DNA of 64,000 bases from Pantoea sp. IMH (GCF_000599885.1 NZ_JFGT01000006.1:186001-250000); one strand, 5' to 3'. Shown: positions 47,787-59,107, numbered from the stretch's first letter. Translations and numbers: made by a program. Notes: generated by a model from the sequence alone, not told the origin.

Positions 47787-50027
47787 ATGGCGCACTTTTT
47801 AACCACGAATAACGGCTTTCGTCTGAAGCTGCTGGCGGTGATGGTAAGCAGTGTAACGGCACTGCCGATAGAGGCGATAGCAGCGTCTGCTCCGACCAAT
47901 ACCTCTTCATCCGCTGATAACAACTCGAACGCAAGCCTTACAGCACAGGAACCGACGCTTATTGTCGATGCTGAAGTTGATGACCACTTTATCGCGGGCG
48001 GCGATCGGCTGGTACCGGCCTGGCTGGACGGTCAGGTGGCAAACGGCGGCAGGATAGGGATGTTAGGTGAACAAGATGCCCATAACGTTCCTTTTAACGT
48101 GATTGGTTACACCACCAAAATGATTCAGGATCAGCAGGCGACGACGCTGAAAGAGGTGGTGGCAAACGATGCCTCGGTGCAGAACGTTCAGGGCTACGGC
48201 AACTTCGCGGAAACCTATCGCATTCGGGGTTTCGATCTGGACGGTGATGATATGACGCTGGGCGGCCTGTCAGGCGTGTTACCGCGTCAGGTTGTGTCAA
48301 CCCAGATGATTGAACGCGTTGAGGTGTTTAAAGGCGCTAATGCCCTGGTCAACGGCTCCGCCGCATCAGGCGTGGGCGGAATGATCAACCTTGAGCCTAA
48401 GCATGCCGAAGAAACGCCGTTAACCCGCCTGGGCGTGGATTACACTTCCTCATCCCAGATCGGCACAACGCTTGACGCCGGACGTCGTTTCGGTGATGAC
48501 AATGAGTGGGGCGCCCGCGTCAATTTGCTGCACCGCGAAGGTGATTCCGCCGTCGATAATGATAAGCGCCGTACGACATTTGCCTCTCTCGGTCTGGATT
48601 ATCGCGGCGACAAACTGCGAACCTCACTGGATGTCGGCTACCAGAAGCAGGCTTATCATGGTGGTCGTCTGGGGGTAAACATCAGCAGCGTGGACTTTAT
48701 TCCTGAAGTACCGCGCGCCACCAGCAACTACAGCCAGAACTGGGTTTACAGCGATCTGGAAAGTGAGTTCGGCATGGCGCGGGCGGAGTACGATTTTGCG
48801 GAAAACTGGACGGCTTACGGCGCGGTAGGGGGGCAGCACTCCCATGAAACAGGGGTTTACGGCACGCCAAAACTGACTGATGAAGAGGGTTCCGCCACGC
48901 TGGGCCATATGTACACCAATAAAATTGTTGATACCTTTAGCGGGATGGGCGGCGTGCGTGGTCAGTTTACGACGGGGGTGGTCAGCCACAGCGTGAACCT
49001 GGGGTACTCGGCGCAAACCAAACGGGACAAGACGTCATATGGCATGACGCTGAAACCGGGGATAACCAATATTTATCACCCCGCCGCGATCGCGCCACCA
49101 GTAGACACTTTCTTCGGCGGCGATCCTGACGATCCCCGACCGACCAGCCGTATCCGGAGCCAGGGTGTGCTGCTGAGTGATACGCTCGGCTTCCTCGACG
49201 ATAAGGTGCTGCTGACGGTAGGCGCACGTCATCAGAAAGTCGTGGTACGCAACTACGCATACGGTACGGTGGCTGAAGATACGGATGCCCGCTTCACCAA
49301 ATCGCGCTGGACGCCAGGCTACGGGCTGGTGATTAAACCCTGGGAGTCCGTCTCGTTTTACGCCAACCATATTGAAGCGCTCCAGCCAGGTGAAACGGCT
49401 TCAAAAGAGGCCAGTAATTATGGGCAGGTGACGGGGATTGCGCTTTCAAAGCAAAATGAAGTGGGGATAAAAGTTGATACAGGCCGTACAGGCGGCACTC
49501 TGGCGCTCTTTGAGATCAAAAAACCAACCGGCATGATCGATCCTCAAACTAATGTGTTTGGTATGTATGGCGAACAGCGCCACCGTGGCCTGGAGCTGAA
49601 CATCTTTGGCGAGCCCGTCTACGGTGTGCGCCTTAACGGCAGCGCGACCTGGCTCGATCCTAAAATGAGTAAAACTCAGGACGGCAGCAGCGACGGTAAA
49701 AACGCCGTCGGCGTGGCTAACTTCTCTACCGTACTGAGTGCCGAATATGACATCAAACCAGTGGAAGGACTGTCCGCCCTGGCGCGTCTGACCCATTCTG
49801 GCTCGCAATATGCTGATGTCGCCAATACGAAAAAGCTGGACAGCTACACGACGATGGATCTCGGCGTTCGTTACCGCATGAAGATGCAGCAGAACGATCT
49901 GACCTGGCGCTTAGCCGTTGAAAATATTACCAATGAGGAATACTGGTCGGGCGTGGAAAGTAACGGCACGTACATTTATCAGGGCGATCCCCGCAAGCTG
50001 AAACTGTCGCTTTCCTATGAGTTCTGA
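47787..50027 (+). CDS. TonB-dependent siderophore receptor (FcuA-like)
   Basis: A 746-residue outer-membrane receptor for ferric siderophores. It has a signal-type N-terminus (ending near PIEAIAASA) and a plug domain with VPFNVIGYTTKMIQDQQATT, YRIRGFDLDGDDMTLGG and MIERVEVFKGANAL. A 22-strand barrel ends in a terminal Phe (LKLSLSYEF), the usual outer-membrane signal. The plug resembles FcuA, a ferrichrome receptor of Yersinia, and FoxA/FiuA-type receptors; the ligand is inferred. The start at 47787 has AGGGA 6 bases upstream. A TonB box may lie in PTLIVDAEV. Confidence 0.9.
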   Translation: MAHFLTTNNGFRLKLLAVMVSSVTALPIEAIAASAPTNTSSSADNNSNASLTAQEPTLIVDAEVDDHFIAGGDRLVPAWLDGQVANGGRIGMLGEQDAHNVPFNVIGYTTKMIQDQQATTLKEVVANDASVQNVQGYGNFAETYRIRGFDLDGDDMTLGGLSGVLPRQVVSTQMIERVEVFKGANALVNGSAASGVGGMINLEPKHAEETPLTRLGVDYTSSSQIGTTLDAGRRFGDDNEWGARVNLLHREGDSAVDNDKRRTTFASLGLDYRGDKLRTSLDVGYQKQAYHGGRLGVNISSVDFIPEVPRATSNYSQNWVYSDLESEFGMARAEYDFAENWTAYGAVGGQHSHETGVYGTPKLTDEEGSATLGHMYTNKIVDTFSGMGGVRGQFTTGVVSHSVNLGYSAQTKRDKTSYGMTLKPGITNIYHPAAIAPPVDTFFGGDPDDPRPTSRIRSQGVLLSDTLGFLDDKVLLTVGARHQKVVVRNYAYGTVAEDTDARFTKSRWTPGYGLVIKPWESVSFYANHIEALQPGETASKEASNYGQVTGIALSKQNEVGIKVDTGRTGGTLALFEIKKPTGMIDPQTNVFGMYGEQRHRGLELNIFGEPVYGVRLNGSATWLDPKMSKTQDGSSDGKNAVGVANFSTVLSAEYDIKPVEGLSALARLTHSGSQYADVANTKKLDSYTTMDLGVRYRMKMQQNDLTWRLAVENITNEEYWSGVESNGTYIYQGDPRKLKLSLSYEF

Positions 50028-50391
50028 TCCAGCGAAACGCCTGAAAAAGGGAAGGATCTCACATCCGACTTAGCGTCAGGTTTCTCAACCCGCCCAGGCT
50101 TAGGGTAAGAGGGGCGGGCCAGCGCAGCGGAAAACAGATGTCTGCGTTTCAGAACGCGCCGGGGATAAACAAACGCGCAATGCGCTTAACTGTTGCGCAG
50201 GGAAAAGGGCAATCCTCGGGGGCTTATGGTAAGATTCGCGAGGTCTGACACTGCCTCGCAGGGAGCTGACCAGAGGACAGACGACCCCTACTTTCCGCTA
50301 TGCGGGCTGCATTTTCAGCGCTCCTTCACGCGTCTCGCCGGGACGAAGTGACGCCAGGCCCTGGTCTGAATGGCGACTTATTTGCCGGCAC
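50028..50391. other. intergenic region after the receptor
   Basis: A 364-base stretch with a weak GC hairpin (CCCGCC near 50091 and GGCGGG near 50115) but no strong terminator. Short frames in it have neither ribosome-binding sites nor recognisable content. Confidence 0.5.
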
Positions 50392-50544
50392 ATGATGGCT
50401 AAAATGAAAGAATCCCCGCAGTATGATGGAGAGAGAGAGTCCCGTTTTCCGCTCGACGATGCCCAGTTTGCCATTGTGGTGCTTGCGGTCACTTCTTTTA
50501 CACTTATAATCTTCGTTCTGAGTATTACCCTGTTGATGAGTTGA
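50392..50544 (+). CDS. tiny predicted single-span membrane protein (50 residues)
   Basis: The frame from the ATG at 50392 (also 50395 and 50404) to the TGA at 50542 encodes a hydrophilic, acidic N-terminal half (ESPQYDGERESRFPLDDA) followed by one hydrophobic helix (FAIVVLAVTSFTLIIFVLSI) and a very short tail. The ribosome-binding site is weak. A second similar small gene follows after 25 bases, which supports both being real. I recognise no family. Confidence 0.5.
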   Translation: MMAKMKESPQYDGERESRFPLDDAQFAIVVLAVTSFTLIIFVLSITLLMS

Positions 50545-50569
50545 TGGTGACAGAAGGAGAACGGCTGAC

Positions 50570-50737
50570 ATGGATACAAGGGAGGATAAGCTGCTGGCGC
50601 TGGTTGGACTGCTCTCGGCAAGCCTTATTATCGTCGTGGTCTTCTTTACGCTTACCTGGTTTTCTGACGTCCGTCATCTCCCCGAGAACCCGGTTGATCC
50701 CCAGTCCTGCTTCAGCCAGAAACCTCTCGCTACCTGA
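50570..50737 (+). CDS. tiny predicted single-span membrane protein (55 residues)
   Basis: The frame from 50570 to 50737 starts MDTREDKLLALVGLLSASLI, continues with a hydrophobic helix ending FFTLTWF, then a polar tail with one Cys. AGGAG lies about 10 bases before the start. It is paired with the preceding tiny membrane gene and convergent with the glycosidase-like gene, 5 bases from its stop. Family unknown; the membrane helix and ribosome site are the support. Confidence 0.55.
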   Translation: MDTREDKLLALVGLLSASLIIVVVFFTLTWFSDVRHLPENPVDPQSCFSQKPLAT

Positions 50738-50742
50738 GCGCA

Positions 50743-51897
50743 TCAGCCTGCATTTTTAAATTTGATTTGATGGCTGCGAATGGCAAGCACATAGGGTTCG
50801 TTCACCGTCCGGCTACCGTTGGCATCCGGCAGACCAAATAAGCCGCCAGGTGCGCGCCGGTCATCCGCCCATGCGGGATAATCCACTGCCGGATAAACCG
50901 AAATCCCTTCAATCTCAATACCGTTATCCATTGCCAGACCAGCCTGCTCAACAACGCTGTTAAGCCAGGGCGCACGGGCTTCACCTTCCGCGCCCGTTTC
51001 GGCAATCAGTATTGGCCGCTGATAGCGATGCCAGACTTCCTCCAGCAGACCGGAAAGAGGGCGCCAGGCTGGATTATCCGGAGCAAGCGTTTCGCCGTTG
51101 GCCAGCCACTGGTTATCGGGATAATAGTTAAGGCCGATAATATCGAGCAGCGTCGCATCGCCGCCCAGGCCGGGCTGAAGACGACCGCTCAGCATATCCC
51201 ATACTTCATACTGAGCATTGTGCTGCTGACGGGCTTCCTCCTGCGCGGCAGGCGAGTTGTCTGAAGAGGCGACGTGTACCAGCGGATCGGTCAGTACAAA
51301 ACGTGCAGCGGGCAGCTCTTCACGAATGGCACGCATGGCCGCGACTGAAGCCCTGACCAGTTGCTGTTTCAGTTCACCTCCCCGCCCGGTTACGCCAGGA
51401 TTAAACATCGCCACTTCCGCGCCTGCCCACGACCAGAATGAGATCTGGTTCATCGGCGTGAAAAAGGGTGCCGTATAACCTTCATCCCGCATCAGGCAGG
51501 CCATCGCACGGGCAAAGGCGGCAAAGCTGTCAACGAAGCGGGGCTGCCAGATATCCAGGTGCGCCGGCCAGCCGAAGTGGGCCAGTTCCCAGATCATCTC
51601 AATGCCCTGGTTTTCTGCCGCGTGTAACATCGGCATAAAGGTGGACCAGTCATACTCCCCCGGCTTCTCCTCAATAAGATACCAGCGGGCACCGTCGCGT
51701 GCCGTCAGCAACCCTTCAGCGGCCAGACGGGCATAATCCTTATCGAGCAGCGTATCGTGCCCGCTGCTGACTGTCAGATCCACCCGCTTGCCTTCGCCAC
51801 GACAGGCGGTGGAGCAGGCGAAGCTGCCCTGAAAAAAACTTTTAAACAGCCGTGGACGGTGCCGGACAGAAGATGTATCACGCGGTTCAGTCATCAT
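50743..51897 (-). CDS. glycoside-hydrolase-like TIM-barrel protein
   Basis: A 384-residue protein similar in pattern to GH1/GH5-type beta-glucosidases. It shows an early barrel segment FQGSFACSTACRGEGKRVDL, WELAHFGWPAHLDIW, FFTPMNQISFWSWAGAEVAMF, and the predicted nucleophile strand ILIAETGAEGEAR. Glu in the AETG element fits the nucleophile. At the position of the usual acid/base Asn-Glu pair the sequence reads Asn-Gln. The start at 51897 (or 51894) follows AAGGA. There is no signal peptide, so it is probably cytoplasmic. Substrate unknown. Confidence 0.72.
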   Translation of the reverse strand: MMTEPRDTSSVRHRPRLFKSFFQGSFACSTACRGEGKRVDLTVSSGHDTLLDKDYARLAAEGLLTARDGARWYLIEEKPGEYDWSTFMPMLHAAENQGIEMIWELAHFGWPAHLDIWQPRFVDSFAAFARAMACLMRDEGYTAPFFTPMNQISFWSWAGAEVAMFNPGVTGRGGELKQQLVRASVAAMRAIREELPAARFVLTDPLVHVASSDNSPAAQEEARQQHNAQYEVWDMLSGRLQPGLGGDATLLDIIGLNYYPDNQWLANGETLAPDNPAWRPLSGLLEEVWHRYQRPILIAETGAEGEARAPWLNSVVEQAGLAMDNGIEIEGISVYPAVDYPAWADDRRAPGGLFGLPDANGSRTVNEPYVLAIRSHQIKFKNAG

Positions 51898-52099
51898 CAG
51901 GTATTCCTTATCGCATTGATCCGGGGCAGAGCTATGCGCTAAGTCTAGACCAAATGCCATCATTAAAGGCTATAGTAACGGGCACATGGCTTGACGCAGT
52001 AGTCGTGCCGGTAAGCATCCCCTCAGCAATCTGTCTGACAGGGCAGTCATTACCGGAGAGAACCACGCCGCGGGTGCGGTGATAACGAAAGGAACATGC

Positions 52100-53572
52100 A
52101 TGGCCGAAGCTTTTATACCTGATAATGAGCCGCGTCAGAATGGATGGACGCGGCTTACTCAGGCAATATCTCCCCTGGTAAAGCGGCATCCTGAGCTGAG
52201 CGGTATCCATTCGCTGGCAGATGGGCTTGATGCCTTTGCTGCCCGCTATTTGCTGACAGCCATGTCGGAAAGCACGCTGGATATTCAGTATTACATCTGG
52301 CAGAACGATATGTCCGGACGCCTGCTGTTCAGCGCGCTGTTTGATGCCGCCGAACGCGGCGTCAGGGTGCGCCTGCTGCTGGATGACAACAACACGATGG
52401 GGCTGGACCGTACGCTGGCCCGGCTGAGTTGCCATCCGAATATCGAAGTGCGGCTGTTTAACCCTTTCTCCTTCCGAACGTTGCGGGCGCTCGGATACCT
52501 CAGTGATTTCGCCCGGCTGAACCGCCGTATGCACAATAAAAGCTTTACGGTGGACAAGCAGGCGACCATCGTTGGCGGACGAAACGTGGGTGATGAGTAT
52601 TTTGGCGCGGGCGAAGAGCCGCTTTTTTCCGATCTGGACGTGCTGGCGATCGGGCCGGTGGTCGAAGAGGTGACGAAAGATTTTGAGCGCTACTGGCACA
52701 GCCGGGCAGTGAAGCCTTTCGACGCCGTGGTGGAAACAGATGCCGGGGCGGCTCGCGAAGAGGTGTCGCTACCCGCTGAGTGGCGCAACGATCCACAAGT
52801 GAAGCGCTACCTTGCGCGCATCGAAGCGACATCTTTCAGTACGCAGCTGGAAAATGGCGACCTGTCGCTGACCTGGGCAAAAACGCGGCTGCTCAGTGAC
52901 GATCCCCGGAAAGGACTGGGCAAAGCCAAAACCAGTACACTGCTTCCTCAGCGGATGCTTGAGGTCATCGGCAGGCCGGAAGTGCAGTTCGATATCATTT
53001 CCGCCTATTTTGTGCCGACCAGAGCTGGCGTGGCGCAGCTTTTGTCGCTGGTGAGAAAAGGGGTAAAAATTGCCATTCTGACCAATTCTCTCGCGGCCAA
53101 TGATGTCTCCATCGTGCATGCTGGCTATGCTAAATGGCGGAAAAAATTACTGCGCCACGGCATCTCGCTTTATGAACTGAAACCACATAATGAGTCGCGA
53201 GAGGCGCCGCACGATCGCGGCCTTACCGGTAATTCGGGTTCAAGCCTGCACGCGAAAACGTTCAGCGTGGATAATCAGAAAGTCTTTATTGGCTCATTCA
53301 ACTTCGATCCGCGTTCGGCGATGCTCAATACGGAAATGGGCCTGGTTATTGAAAGTGAGTCCCTGGCGACCACTATTCATCAACGCTTTGTTGACAGCTT
53401 GTACGATCACGCCTGGACGCTACGCCTGGATAAATGGGGGCGCGTCAACTGGGTGGAATATCCGGGTGAGGGGGAAAAAGAACGGGTACATAAGCATGAG
53501 CCCCGTACCCGTTTTATGCAGCGACTGCTGGTGCGTCTGGTCTGGCGCTTACCTATCGAGTGGCTGCTGTAG
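52100..53572 (+). CDS. clsC: cardiolipin synthase C (ClsC/YmdC)
   Basis: Phospholipase-D-superfamily enzyme that makes cardiolipin, in E. coli from phosphatidylglycerol and phosphatidylethanolamine. The 490-residue protein has two HKD motifs: [18 protein letters not shown] and [20 protein letters not shown]. The ATG at 52100 has AAGGA 6 bases ahead; an in-frame GTG at 52079 is less likely. ymdB, its usual E. coli partner, is absent. It overlaps the convergent opgC 3' end by 24 bases. Confidence 0.94.
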   Translation: MAEAFIPDNEPRQNGWTRLTQAISPLVKRHPELSGIHSLADGLDAFAARYLLTAMSESTLDIQYYIWQNDMSGRLLFSALFDAAERGVRVRLLLDDNNTMGLDRTLARLSCHPNIEVRLFNPFSFRTLRALGYLSDFARLNRRMHNKSFTVDKQATIVGGRNVGDEYFGAGEEPLFSDLDVLAIGPVVEEVTKDFERYWHSRAVKPFDAVVETDAGAAREEVSLPAEWRNDPQVKRYLARIEATSFSTQLENGDLSLTWAKTRLLSDDPRKGLGKAKTSTLLPQRMLEVIGRPEVQFDIISAYFVPTRAGVAQLLSLVRKGVKIAILTNSLAANDVSIVHAGYAKWRKKLLRHGISLYELKPHNESREAPHDRGLTGNSGSSLHAKTFSVDNQKVFIGSFNFDPRSAMLNTEMGLVIESESLATTIHQRFVDSLYDHAWTLRLDKWGRVNWVEYPGEGEKERVHKHEPRTRFMQRLLVRLVWRLPIEWLL

Positions 53573-54709
53573 CGGTCTGGCCGACACACGCTGTGGTTTC
53601 CCGGAGAAGAGGAACCGCAGCAGCGGGACGCGCAGATGGAACTCATACAGCGCAAACGCAATGCCGAAGACAAACGCCAGCCCAACGATAAAGCCCAGCG
53701 TATTATTGCTGATATAGGGCGCAATAAAAATGCCGTACAGCAGGGTCAGCGGGTGGTGAACCAAATAGATAAAGAGAGAGGCGTTTACCAGGTAAACCAC
53801 CCGCGGTGAGTGTGAATTGAGCATGCGATAGCCAAGTGAGAAAACCACATTTACCATCCACAGCCCCATCAGCATGGAGACCACCGCGTCAATTTCATAT
53901 AGCCAGCCTTCCCCTTTACTCCAGGCCTGATTCGCCACATAGGTGATAAACGCCAGGGCGGCAGCGACAAAAACGCCCGCTACGGGTTTAACAAACAGCG
54001 CTTTAATAGCGGGATATTTCCAGGACATGGCGCCGAGAATAAAAAACGGCAGATAAAACAGTGACTGCATGACCACGAAGTTGAAGAGGGCAACGCCCAG
54101 CAGATCGGGAGCAATGATATAAATTAAGCGACGCAGAGCGCCCCAGGCCAGGCTGCAAAGCAGGATCGCAAGGCTCAGCTTCATCCAGTTCAGGTCAGCA
54201 TAGCCAGCTTTTGCTGGAGCGCTGTTGCGCAGCCACTTAAAGAAGGCCATAGCCGCCACGGTCAGTACGACCAGCACCAGCAAAAACCAGAGGTGCGAGA
54301 TCAAATGCCAGGAAAGAATATTTAGCTTTTGCAATGCGGTGTAGGCAGGCCAGTCACCTATTTTTGTCGTCCAGGCTTTCAGCATAAAAAACTGTGGCAG
54401 GGTGAGGAGCGGAACGGCGGCAAGCATCGGGATACCGACACGCTCCACGCGCAACTTCAGCCACTGCTGCGGCTGATAGCGCAAATAAAGCATATAGGAA
54501 AAATAACCGGAAATGACAAAAAAGACCTGCATACGAAAGGCGTGGATAAATTCATTAAACAGGGTCAGCCATTCAGAGGATACCGGGCTGTTTACTGACC
54601 AGTTTTGTGCAGAATAAATGAGTGAGACGTGAAAAGGCACGCCTAACAGCATCAGCCAGGCTCTGATGGAGTCGAGAAAATATTCTCTTTGCGGTGTGTT
54701 TTTACTCAT
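53549..54709 (-). CDS. opgC: glucan succinyltransferase OpgC (MdoC)
   Basis: Inner-membrane acyltransferase-3 family protein that adds succinyl groups to osmoregulated periplasmic glucans. The 386-residue protein has about ten helices and the family motifs [21 protein letters not shown] (catalytic His) and [13 protein letters not shown]. It is divergent from opgGH with a shared upstream region of about 250 bases, as in E. coli. Confidence 0.95.
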   Translation of the reverse strand: MSKNTPQREYFLDSIRAWLMLLGVPFHVSLIYSAQNWSVNSPVSSEWLTLFNEFIHAFRMQVFFVISGYFSYMLYLRYQPQQWLKLRVERVGIPMLAAVPLLTLPQFFMLKAWTTKIGDWPAYTALQKLNILSWHLISHLWFLLVLVVLTVAAMAFFKWLRNSAPAKAGYADLNWMKLSLAILLCSLAWGALRRLIYIIAPDLLGVALFNFVVMQSLFYLPFFILGAMSWKYPAIKALFVKPVAGVFVAAALAFITYVANQAWSKGEGWLYEIDAVVSMLMGLWMVNVVFSLGYRMLNSHSPRVVYLVNASLFIYLVHHPLTLLYGIFIAPYISNNTLGFIVGLAFVFGIAFALYEFHLRVPLLRFLFSGKPQRVSARPLQQPLDR

Positions 54710-54961
54710 AAGTACCTATTAATCAAAAAATTAGCGTCCTGGCTCGCCCTGAGCCATGCTCACGCCCGGCGCTCACTTTAATGCATAATTGACGTGCAGA
54801 CTATCGGGCAAATCTGTATCGATTAATGGTGAAAGAATAGAAGGTAAACCCTTCTGAAAAGCGGAACTAAATTGCGGCACAAGCTGTCAGAAAGCGAAAT
54901 AATCCATTAAGATAGACGGAATTGATTTAAGCACACGAAAGGGGGGGATGTGCTAATTAAA

Positions 54962-56518
54962 ATGAAAAATAAGCCAAAACTGATGAAATTGCATTTATTA
55001 GGTGCAACGGTTTTGCTGTCAATGTATGCCAGCGCGGGCTGGGCTTTCACCATTGACGATGTGGCAAAACAGGCGAAGGATTTGGCCAGTAAAGGCTTTG
55101 AAGCACCGAAAAGCAATTTACCGTCCCAACTGCGCGACATGAAGTATGCCGATTATCAACAGATTCATTTCAATAGTGATAAAGCCTACTGGAGTAAGCT
55201 GAAAACCCCGTTCAAGCTTGAGTTTTATCATCAGGGTATGTATTTCGATACGCCGGTGCAGATTAATGAAGTCACCGCAACCTCGGTCCGGCAGATTAAA
55301 TATTCGCCGGACTATTTTAATTTTGGCAGCGTAAAGCACGATCCGGAAACGGTTAAAAACCTCGGTTTCGCCGGCTTTAAAGTGCTCTATCCGCTGAACA
55401 GCAAGCACAAGAAAGATGATGAGATCGCCAGTTTTCTTGGCGCGAGTTATTTCCGTGTGATCGGCGCAGGCCAGGTCTATGGTCTTTCCGCGCGCGGACT
55501 GGCGATCGACACGGCGTTGCCGTCAGGTGAAGAATTCCCGCGCTTTAAAGAATTCTGGATTGAACGCCCGAAACCGGCAGACAAACATCTGGTGATCTAT
55601 GCGCTTCTCGATTCTCCCCGTGCATCCGGTGCCTATCGTTTTCTGATCTCACCAGGCAAAGAGACGACGGTTGACGTCCAGTCAAAAGTTTATCTGCGTG
55701 ACAAAGTGGGCAAACTGGGCGTGGCGCCGCTGACCAGCATGTTCCTGTTTGGTCAGAATCAGCCCTCCTCACAGGTTAACTTCCGGCCAGAGCTGCACGA
55801 CTCTAACGGGCTGTCGATCCATGCCGGTAACGGTGAATGGATCTGGCGTCCGCTGAACAATCCAAAACATCTGGCGGTCAGCACCTTTACCATTGAAAAC
55901 CCACGCGGCTTTGGCCTGCTTCAGCGCGGTCGTGATTTCAGTCAGTATCAGGATCTCGACGATCGTTACGATCTGCGTCCAAGCGGATGGGTTGAGCCAA
56001 AAGGTGACTGGGGCAAAGGGCGCGTAGAGCTGGTTGAAATTCCGACAGCCGATGAAACCAACGATAACATCGTCGCTTTCTGGACGCCGGAAACGCTGCC
56101 TGAACCAGGCAAAGAGATGAATTTCAAATACCGGGTGCATTTTACCCGTGATGAGAGTCAGCTTCATTCGCCTGATGTGGCCTTCGTGAAGAACACGCTG
56201 CGCTCCGCCGGCGACGTAAAGCAGTCTAACCTCGTTCGTCAGCCGGACGGCACCATCGCCTTTACCGTCGATTTCACCGGTCAGGAAATGGGTAAACTGC
56301 CAGAGGATACGCCGGTGACATCGCAGGTGAGCATCGGTAAAAATGGCGAGCTGGTGGAAAACAGCGTGCGCTATAATCCGGTCACTCAGGGCTGGCGTCT
56401 GGTGATGCGTTTGCGCGTCAAAGACAACAAACAGCCGACAGAAATGCGTGCGGCACTGGTTACCGGTGACAAAACGCTGACGGAAACCTGGAGCTATCAG
56501 TTGCCTGCCAATGAATAA
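54962..56518 (+). CDS. opgG: periplasmic glucan biosynthesis protein OpgG (MdoG)
   Basis: Periplasmic protein needed for backbone synthesis of osmoregulated periplasmic glucans. It has a signal peptide ending SAGWA before FTIDDVAKQ and is nearly colinear with E. coli OpgG ([36 protein letters not shown]). The start is uncertain: GTG 54950, ATG 54962 or ATG 54983. The run of G at 54941-54947 is the only ribosome-binding sequence; the last start gives the E. coli length. The end overlaps opgH by 8 bases. Confidence 0.95.
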   Translation: MKNKPKLMKLHLLGATVLLSMYASAGWAFTIDDVAKQAKDLASKGFEAPKSNLPSQLRDMKYADYQQIHFNSDKAYWSKLKTPFKLEFYHQGMYFDTPVQINEVTATSVRQIKYSPDYFNFGSVKHDPETVKNLGFAGFKVLYPLNSKHKKDDEIASFLGASYFRVIGAGQVYGLSARGLAIDTALPSGEEFPRFKEFWIERPKPADKHLVIYALLDSPRASGAYRFLISPGKETTVDVQSKVYLRDKVGKLGVAPLTSMFLFGQNQPSSQVNFRPELHDSNGLSIHAGNGEWIWRPLNNPKHLAVSTFTIENPRGFGLLQRGRDFSQYQDLDDRYDLRPSGWVEPKGDWGKGRVELVEIPTADETNDNIVAFWTPETLPEPGKEMNFKYRVHFTRDESQLHSPDVAFVKNTLRSAGDVKQSNLVRQPDGTIAFTVDFTGQEMGKLPEDTPVTSQVSIGKNGELVENSVRYNPVTQGWRLVMRLRVKDNKQPTEMRAALVTGDKTLTETWSYQLPANE

Positions 56519-59075
56519 GTCTACTGTCATAACTACTGAATATCTGGATGCGCTCCCCCTTCCGCCATCGCGGAAGGAGGCGCTACGTGAGGCGCTGCCT
56601 GCGGAAGCAGACGACGCCTTCAGCCAGCTGCACCATACGCTGGCCGATGACGGCCCGGTGGAGAGTCGGCCTGACGATGCGCCGCTGGAATCGGTCAAAG
56701 CGCGTATTGAGATGACGTGGCCTGACTCGCTGGGAGAGGAAGGTCAACAGTTTGATAAGGACGCGCTGGACCGCACCACATTGAAAGCGATGCCGCCGCA
56801 CACGCGATCCTCAATGTATCCGGAAGCCTGGCGGACGAACCCGGTTGCCCGCGCCTGGGATTCCCTGCGCGGACGCAAATCCGTTCACCGCTACGCCACG
56901 GCGGAAGAGCAGAAAGCGGAAGATAAATGGCGCCACGTTGGTTCTATTCGCCGCTATATCTTACTGATCCTGACCATTGCACAGACGGTTATCGCCACCT
57001 GGTATATGAAAACCATCCTGCCTTATCAGGGCTGGGCGATGATCGATCCCATGGAGATGTTCAACCAGAACTGGCAGCAGTCGCTGATGCAGATCCTGCC
57101 TTACATCCTGCAAACTGGCATCCTGTTCCTGTTTGCGGTGCTGTTCTGCTGGGTCTCAGCCGGCTTCTGGACGGCGCTGATGGGCTTTCTGCAACTGCTG
57201 ATCGGCAAGGATAAATACAGCATCTCCTATAACAGCAATGACCATGATCCGATTAATCCGGAACACCGTACAGCGCTGATTATGCCGATCTGTAATGAGG
57301 ACGTGGAGCGGGTCTTTGCGGGCCTGCGTGCGACCTGGGAATCCGTGGTCAGAACCGGCGAGCAGCAGCACTTTGACGTCTATATTCTCAGCGACAGCTA
57401 CAATCCTGATATCGCCATGGCCGAGCAAAAAGCCTGGATGGAACTGGTGCGTGATGTCGGTGGGGAAGGGCGTATTTTCTATCGTCGTCGTCGTCGTCGT
57501 GTGAAGCGTAAAAGCGGCAACATCGATGACTTCTGCCGTCGCTGGGGCAGCCAGTACAGCTACATGGTCGTGCTGGATGCGGACAGCGTGATGAGCGGAG
57601 GATGCCTGACCGGTCTGGTGCGCATGATGGAGGCGAACCCGAACGCCGGGATTATTCAGTCTTCGCCTAAAGCCTCAGGTATGGATACGCTCTATGCACG
57701 CTGTCAGCAGTTTGCAACGCGTGTTTATGGCCCGCTGTTTACCGCCGGTCTGCACTTCTGGCAGTTAGGTGAGTCGCACTACTGGGGCCATAACGCCATC
57801 ATCCGCGTGAAGCCGTTTATTGAGCACTGTGCGCTGGCGCCGCTGCCGGGTGAAGGCTCGTTTGCCGGTTCGATTCTGTCGCATGACTTCGTGGAAGCAG
57901 CGCTGATGCGTCGTGCAGGCTGGGGCGTCTGGATCGCCTACGATCTGCCTGGCTCCTATGAGGAACTGCCGCCGAACTTGCTGGATGAGCTGAAGCGTGA
58001 CCGTCGCTGGTGTCATGGCAACCTGATGAACTTCCGTCTGTTCCTGGTAAAAGGCATGCACCCGGTACACCGCGCGGTGTTCCTGACCGGCGTAATGTCC
58101 TATCTCTCTGCGCCGCTGTGGTTCCTGTTCCTGGCTTTATCTACGGCGTTACAGGTAGTGCATACGCTGATGGAGCCGACCTACTTCCTGCAGCCGCGGC
58201 AGCTCTTCCCGGTATGGCCGCAGTGGCGACCAGAGCTGGCGATTGCGCTGTTCTCAACCACAATGGTGCTGCTGTTCCTGCCGAAGTTGCTCAGTATCAT
58301 ACTGGTCTGGTTCAAAGGGGCAAAACCCTACGGCGGCGTGCTGCGCGTGACCCTTTCCCTGTTCCTGGAAGTGCTGTTTTCAGTCCTGCTGGCACCGGTG
58401 CGTATGCTGTTTCATACCGTATTTGTGGTCAGCGCCTTTCTCGGATGGGAAGTGGTCTGGAACTCGCCGCAGCGTGATGACGATGCGACACCGTGGAGCG
58501 AGGCGTTTAAACGTCACGGTTCACAGATGGCGCTTGGCATTGTCTGGGCGGCAGGTATGGGCTGGCTCGATCTGAACTTCCTGTGGTGGCTGGCGCCAAT
58601 CGTTTTCTCGCTGATTTTGTCGCCGTTTGTCTCGGTCTACTCCAGCCGGTCAACGTTGGGGACGGCCTCGAAGCGCGCCAGACTGTTCCTGATCCCGGAA
58701 GAGTCGAGCCCGCCTCAGGAGCTGCTTGATACCGATCGTTACGTGGTGCTGAACCGTGGACGGGCGCTGGAAGATGGCTTTATGCACGCGATGTTCCATC
58801 CCTCTTTCAATGCTCTTGCCAGCGCGATGGCAACCTCCCGTCACCTGAAAAGTGACATTCTGGAGTTTGCCCGCGATCGCCGCATTGAGCAGGCCTTAAG
58901 TGAGTCTCCGGCTAAGCTGGATCGCGAACATCGTCTGACGCTGCTCAGCGATCCCGTTACCCTGTCGAGAATGCACTATCGCCTCTGGCAGCATACGGAT
59001 AAGTATCACGACTGGTTCGATTACTATAAGTCGCTGACGCTGAATCCCGACGCGATTCAGACAGAGACGCGATAA
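56511..59075 (+). CDS. opgH: glucan glucosyltransferase OpgH (MdoH)
   Basis: Inner-membrane GT2-family glucosyltransferase that builds the beta-1,2 glucan backbone from UDP-glucose. In E. coli it also links nutrient status to FtsZ. The 854-residue protein has a cytoplasmic N-terminal domain and about eight helices. Its central catalytic domain has [30 protein letters not shown] (D-x-D) and [13 protein letters not shown] run of CGT codons near 57482 encodes the conserved Arg stretch. A strong terminator follows. Confidence 0.97.
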   Translation: MNKSTVITTEYLDALPLPPSRKEALREALPAEADDAFSQLHHTLADDGPVESRPDDAPLESVKARIEMTWPDSLGEEGQQFDKDALDRTTLKAMPPHTRSSMYPEAWRTNPVARAWDSLRGRKSVHRYATAEEQKAEDKWRHVGSIRRYILLILTIAQTVIATWYMKTILPYQGWAMIDPMEMFNQNWQQSLMQILPYILQTGILFLFAVLFCWVSAGFWTALMGFLQLLIGKDKYSISYNSNDHDPINPEHRTALIMPICNEDVERVFAGLRATWESVVRTGEQQHFDVYILSDSYNPDIAMAEQKAWMELVRDVGGEGRIFYRRRRRRVKRKSGNIDDFCRRWGSQYSYMVVLDADSVMSGGCLTGLVRMMEANPNAGIIQSSPKASGMDTLYARCQQFATRVYGPLFTAGLHFWQLGESHYWGHNAIIRVKPFIEHCALAPLPGEGSFAGSILSHDFVEAALMRRAGWGVWIAYDLPGSYEELPPNLLDELKRDRRWCHGNLMNFRLFLVKGMHPVHRAVFLTGVMSYLSAPLWFLFLALSTALQVVHTLMEPTYFLQPRQLFPVWPQWRPELAIALFSTTMVLLFLPKLLSIILVWFKGAKPYGGVLRVTLSLFLEVLFSVLLAPVRMLFHTVFVVSAFLGWEVVWNSPQRDDDATPWSEAFKRHGSQMALGIVWAAGMGWLDLNFLWWLAPIVFSLILSPFVSVYSSRSTLGTASKRARLFLIPEESSPPQELLDTDRYVVLNRGRALEDGFMHAMFHPSFNALASAMATSRHLKSDILEFARDRRIEQALSESPAKLDREHRLTLLSDPVTLSRMHYRLWQHTDKYHDWFDYYKSLTLNPDAIQTETR

Positions 59076-59080
59076 TAGAG

Positions 59081-59107
59081 AGGCCGGGAATTTCCCGGCC
59101 TTTTTTT
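59081..59107 (+). terminator. terminator of opgGH
   Basis: The near-perfect stem AGGCCGGGAA / TTCCCGGCCT is followed by seven T. Confidence 0.93.

Noticed and set aside
57480..57505. Run of CGT triplets in opgH
   Set aside because: It encodes the conserved Arg stretch of OpgH also present in E. coli, so it is not an unusual repeat expansion.
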